In this document: piece after piece, positions 62,601 to 64,000 of the stretch
Layout of the letters: every line of letters begins with the position of its first letter
How positions within the stretch are numbered: position 1 is the first letter of the stretch
From: Arcicella sp034519515
GTDB taxonomy: Bacteria; Bacteroidota; Bacteroidia; Cytophagales; Spirosomataceae
NCBI GenBank assembly: GCA_034519515.1
Contig: JAXHOK010000055.1
Coordinates: 129,753 to 193,752 of the forward strand
DNA length: 64,000 nt
Direction of reading: 5' to 3'
Translations under genes and position numbers: made by a program
The notes under the pieces: generated by a model
What the model saw: the letters and a program-made list of their open reading frames with translations, nothing else
The model's database searches: none
What the model was told of the DNA's origin: nothing

Positions 62601-64000
62601 AAGTATTACCCATTGAACCACCCACTAAATTTAACGTTGCACCAGCACATATTGGCGTATTACTACTTGCCGAGGCTGATGGAGGGTTAGACACCGTAAC
62701 CGCACTCGTAGCAACCCGTCCACTTATGCAATTAGTCGCTTCACAAGCGGCATAATAAGTAGTGGTAACTGTTGGAGAAACTGATAAATTTGTTCCCGTT
62801 CCAATATTTGAACCTCCCATTGCGGTGGTGTACCAAGTGAGCGTTGTACCACTCGGACACGTACCCGATAGCGTTACACTCGCACCCGTACAGATTGCTG
62901 TATTATTTACTGAAACCGCCGTAGGTTTTTTATTTTCAAAATTAAATGGTACTGTGAATGTACAAGTTCCATTGGTTACTTGGGCGTAAAGCGTTTGTGT
63001 ACCTGTTGGAATAGTATTGTTTGCGGTAAATTTATTCCCTGCTGAAGTATAAGTGCCTGCTGAGGTGGTTGCTCCTGCATCAGTGAAAATTCCACTGACT
63101 GTATAATTGTTAGAACCAGCCAAAGTAAAAATTGGGCAAGCATTGGTAACTACCATTCTATTATTGGTAATTCCCGAAACAGTGTTTGCCTTCAAAACTC
63201 CATTATTGGTAAATGTGCCTGCGTTTGTGAAATTATGAAGATTTGGCATTTGGATTAATCCTGCATTGGTGGTTGTACCTGCATTTTCATATTCCCCTGC
63301 CGACATAAATATTTTACTACAAGCATTATTAGTAATGGTCGAACCACTTGGATTTGAAATACCGCTTCCTCCCGTAATATTGATTGTTCCATCGTTTATC
63401 ACATTTGACCCAGTATTCAAACTTAAAGCAAAAGTACCACCTGCATAATTGATTGTTCCACGATTCGTTAGAGTTAGAATATTATCATTGACTTTAACAT
63501 CACCATTATATATTCCCGTGCCTTCATTGGTGAAAGTAAGATTACCAAAACCGAGTGCTATTCCATAGAGGTTATTGGTAGTGATGGTTCCTCTATTGGT
63601 AATACTTGCCGTAGCCCCAATACTAATCCCAATGCCACTTCCTCCACCGCTTAGGTTTATTGTTCCATCATTGATAAGATTACCACCTTGCAATGTTATT
63701 GAGGCTACGGTACTATTTGAATTCAATGTACCTCCACTACTGACGGTAAGTATTGCATTAGCATTAACGTATATTTGTTTTACAGCAGGTACAGTACTCG
63801 TAATAGTAGGTTGATTCGTTCGTAAATCAATAACCACTGCACTATTCGTAGCATCTGGCACCCATGCAGGGTTCCAGTTACAGGGGTTATTCCAGTCGGT
63901 ACTTATTGTTCCCGTCCAATTAATGCCTACATTACCTGGCGATGAAGCCAATGGTGTACACGGAGTATAAGTGACTGATACATTTAGCAATACGTAACTG
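56659..64000 (-). CDS. Giant multidomain surface protein (5' end outside window)
   Basis: The open frame runs to the right edge, so its signal peptide is not visible. Rough order by residue from 63990: about 1-350, Asn/Thr/Gly beta-helix repeats (NRGTITTNN type); about 350-435, an Ig-like unit; then about ten Ig/SprB-like repeats of roughly 80 residues (TATASSNSPVCAG ... TYTITVTNANSCTSTATTSV) broken by a HYR-like unit near 600-690, PKD-like units near 1000-1290 and a unique roughly 140-residue domain near 1297-1440; then three units with LKWYQTSDN near 1760-2010; and a right-handed beta-helix of the choice-of-anchor Q type near 2010-2365 (IDLEGNLRRFNGGTVDMGAF). The C-terminus ends HIKFNGAAAKLNIGF, without an obvious type IX sorting domain. 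It is likely an adhesin or gliding-type surface fibre. Confidence 0.88.
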   Translation of the reverse strand, partial: SYVLLNVSVTYTPCTPLASSPGNVGINWTGTISTDWNNPCNWNPAWVPDATNSAVVIDLRTNQPTITSTVPAVKQIYVNANAILTVSSGGTLNSNSTVASITLQGGNLINDGTINLSGGGSGIGISIGATASITNRGTITTNNLYGIALGFGNLTFTNEGTGIYNGDVKVNDNILTLTNRGTINYAGGTFALSLNTGSNVINDGTINITGGSGISNPSGSTITNNACSKIFMSAGEYENAGTTTNAGLIQMPNLHNFTNAGTFTNNGVLKANTVSGITNNRMVVTNACPIFTLAGSNNYTVSGIFTDAGATTSAGTYTSAGNKFTANNTIPTGTQTLYAQVTNGTCTFTVPFNFENKKPTAVSVNNTAICTGASVTLSGTCPSGTTLTWYTTAMGGSNIGTGTNLSVSPTVTTTYYAACEATNCISGRVATSAVTVSNPPSASASSNTPICAGATLNLVGGSMGNTYSWRGPNSFTSTELSPSIANSTALATGTYTITVTNAGSCTATATVAVTVNAVPTATASSSTPVICAGSNISLTGGGVGTYLWSGPNGYSSTAQSPVITNATTSSAGTYTITVTGAGSCVSTATVAVTVNTQPTITSVANLLDNNTVGQCGKIIPYNSSTTGIPTPTVSYVITGATSASGSGNGGGTFFNVGTSTIVLTATNSCGVGTYSFTITVNDRARITPTASSNSPVCVGSPLSLIGNPAGNTYAWSGPNSFSSTAQSPNVTNSTSLSAGIYTVAVTNVSNCTSTATTSVTVNTVPTATASSSTPVICAGSNISLTGGGVGTYLWSGPNGYSSTAQSPTINDATVSATGIYTITVSNSNSCTSTATTSITVNAVPTATASSSTPVICAGNNISLTGGGVGTYLWSGPNGYSSMAQSPTINNATVSATGIYTITVSNSNSCTSTATTSITVNAVPTATASSNSPVCSGVTLQLTGGGVGTYLWNGSNGFTSTAQNPSIASETLFAGTYNFTILVTNVSGCTSTATTSVTVNGVLTANATPSNQTICSGDAITTLAITGTGTSYTWTRDNTGSVTGITDSGSGNISGSLTNTTEAPITVTFTITPVGSCNGTPTTATVIVNPTPTVTASTPSQSICSGATITGITFNNPPAFGPQTPDPSSDIVPTEKTNTTQAIAFSSFVAGTVFNWTRDNTATVTGIAASGSGNISGSLTNTTASPITVTFTVTPSYTNAGKACTGTPITVTVTVNPNPTAIITDGGTAFCSGISTTLSVPADPNYTYAWERSLTGIANPNSFTAFGGTAQTQVVTTSGVYRAVVTNQYNCSSRDTTAVKFGDFVFRGSLSAGDAQQTGRMNRFAELSTCAAPKGYPGNFTTTGARFYDSYTVTNPTNAPICATIGLSSGCGTSLFSAAYLGSFDPNSLVTNYLADPGSSFPGTAFYEATIPANGTIVVVVHEVNSGTGCSNYDLRIDVPGLTVVPTASSNSPVCAGNTLNLTGTGTGTYSWAGPNNFTSTLQNPSIANATTLATGTYTFSVTNAGGCVSNATTAVTVNANPTVTASSNSPICVGNTLNLTSGTAASYSWTGPNSFTSTAQNPTITNATTLTTGTYTITVTNANSCTSTATVSVMVNSLPTATAISNSPVCAGNTLNLLGGGLSIPTLAPTGSYAWTGPNSFSSSLQNPSIPSVTTAATGTYQLIITNPNGCTAMTTTSVTVNPLPTATASSNSPICAGTTLNLTGGGVGTYSWTGVNGFTSTDQNPSIPNASILSSGTYQVTVTNINGCTASATTSVTVNPTPATPTPQADTQIIFGGSISLTATGCSGTGDVLKWYQTSDNLLVTMPVSPTVTTQYYAKCEVTANGITCISGNSNNVTVTVLQLQPPVATGATNCLATPTTLTATGCSGSTGTFVLKWYQNADDALVMMPVSPSISTDYYARCEQTFNSVTAVSEKSNVVTLTILNPPTPVATGGTIYNGQSISLTATGCTGTGFTIKWYKTSDNGLIIMPVSPTVTTQYYAQCEQTANSVTCTSVKSNDVTVTVANRIFVDINKISAPIQNGNSWATAYGNLQTGLAAATAGVEVWVAKGTYRPTTTTDRTIYFNIPSGVVVYGGFVGTEDNLIDRNFRTNISVLSGDIGTINMVSDNSYHVVSFDGSRNTTVLDGFTITGGYANFDTKRLVAIPIAAPPSTVTIETGGGIVVQNAGMPIISNCTIVDNAAVTGGGIYAGDASIPDIVSCVITSNQATFGSGFYFQDGSNGIVRNSLVSGNRGIGVIYSNKSNPVIINCTIAGNGGYNGGIFNSASQPTIKNTILWNNASPFNDTQSVITYSIVQGGYAGTGNLNYDPQFINSIPEGLSPTANGDYRLQGSSLAIDRGDNTGISLTDIDLEGNLRRFNGGTVDMGAFEFQGSPTSNLVISAQTGDWEISSTWVGFKVPQLGDVVIIDNSHVVTIKTTATAKNIEYRGTGHIKFNGAAAKLNIGF
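61248..61721. repeat. Near-identical 237-bp tandem repeat inside the giant gene
   Basis: Two consecutive units of 237 bp (79 codons) at about 61248-61484 and 61485-61721 differ at only a handful of positions, far fewer than their neighbours. A third copy with a partly matching half lies near 62300-62455. This indicates recent tandem duplication or gene conversion within the repeat array. Confidence 0.8.

Overview
This window looks like a chromosomal segment of a Bacteroidota bacterium, most likely in the order Cytophagales. It is AT-rich. The supporting traits are TAnnTTTG promoter boxes, A-rich sequence before start codons in place of strong Shine-Dalgarno sites, TlpA-type lipoproteins, outer-membrane beta-barrels, a nitrite/sulfite reductase carrying a C-terminal HEPN-like domain, an ECF sigma factor paired with a membrane and beta-barrel protein, and a huge Ig-repeat surface protein. 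I cannot name the genus from sequence alone. I saw no rRNA, tRNA, CRISPR array, prophage or full-length insertion sequence.

Layout. 1-12.5 kb: sulfite-oxidase-like enzyme (cut by the left edge), Gre-like factor, Tat-exported Dabb protein, membrane TPR protein, a sensor kinase and sigma-54 response regulator pair, MazG, NTF2-like and SGNH proteins, and a stand-alone divergent FtsZ. 12.6-19 kb: RecQ, a broken Rpn-type nuclease gene, two related TlpA lipoproteins around a DUF6169 gene pair, and a rearranged scar. 19-23 kb: thiolase and FadB/FadJ genes for fatty-acid beta-oxidation, separated by a four-helix-bundle gene in a nest of short repeats. 23-30 kb: VapC-type remnants, miniature elements, dihydroorotase, ComM and phosphatidylserine decarboxylase. 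30-37 kb: sigma factor with its membrane partner, type III polyketide synthase, UvrA. 37-48 kb: a HigBA module with a frameshifted toxin, a copper-monooxygenase-like lipoprotein, a broken sugar transporter, a broken DUF6932 gene, hydrolase, sensor kinase, ComEC and a frameshifted barrel protein. 48-52 kb: sulfite/nitrite reductase plus the siroheme methyltransferase CobA. 53-56.5 kb: a repeat-flanked ATPase-nuclease, an actin-fold-like membrane protein and a LytTR regulator. 56.7-64 kb: a giant surface protein running off the right edge.

The most distinctive signal lies between and inside the genes. Three families of miniature inverted-repeat elements (158, about 190 and 101 bp) are all flanked by 3-bp TTA/TAA target duplications. 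Several families of short palindromes (GTACCACGG-type, ACTTCCCGAAAGT-type, TTCGATGTTCG-type, GAAGGCTTCG-type) are also scattered through the window, and one TTCGATGTTCG-type copy sits in frame inside uvrA. Around these repeats, toxin-like and accessory genes are broken while partner antitoxins stay open: VapC has a catalytic Asp-to-Asn change plus a stop, HigB a frameshift, the Rpn nuclease three in-frame stops, and the DUF6932 gene a stop plus a frameshift. Housekeeping genes are intact. Single-base frameshifts could be sequencing errors, but the in-frame stops cannot be explained by indel error.
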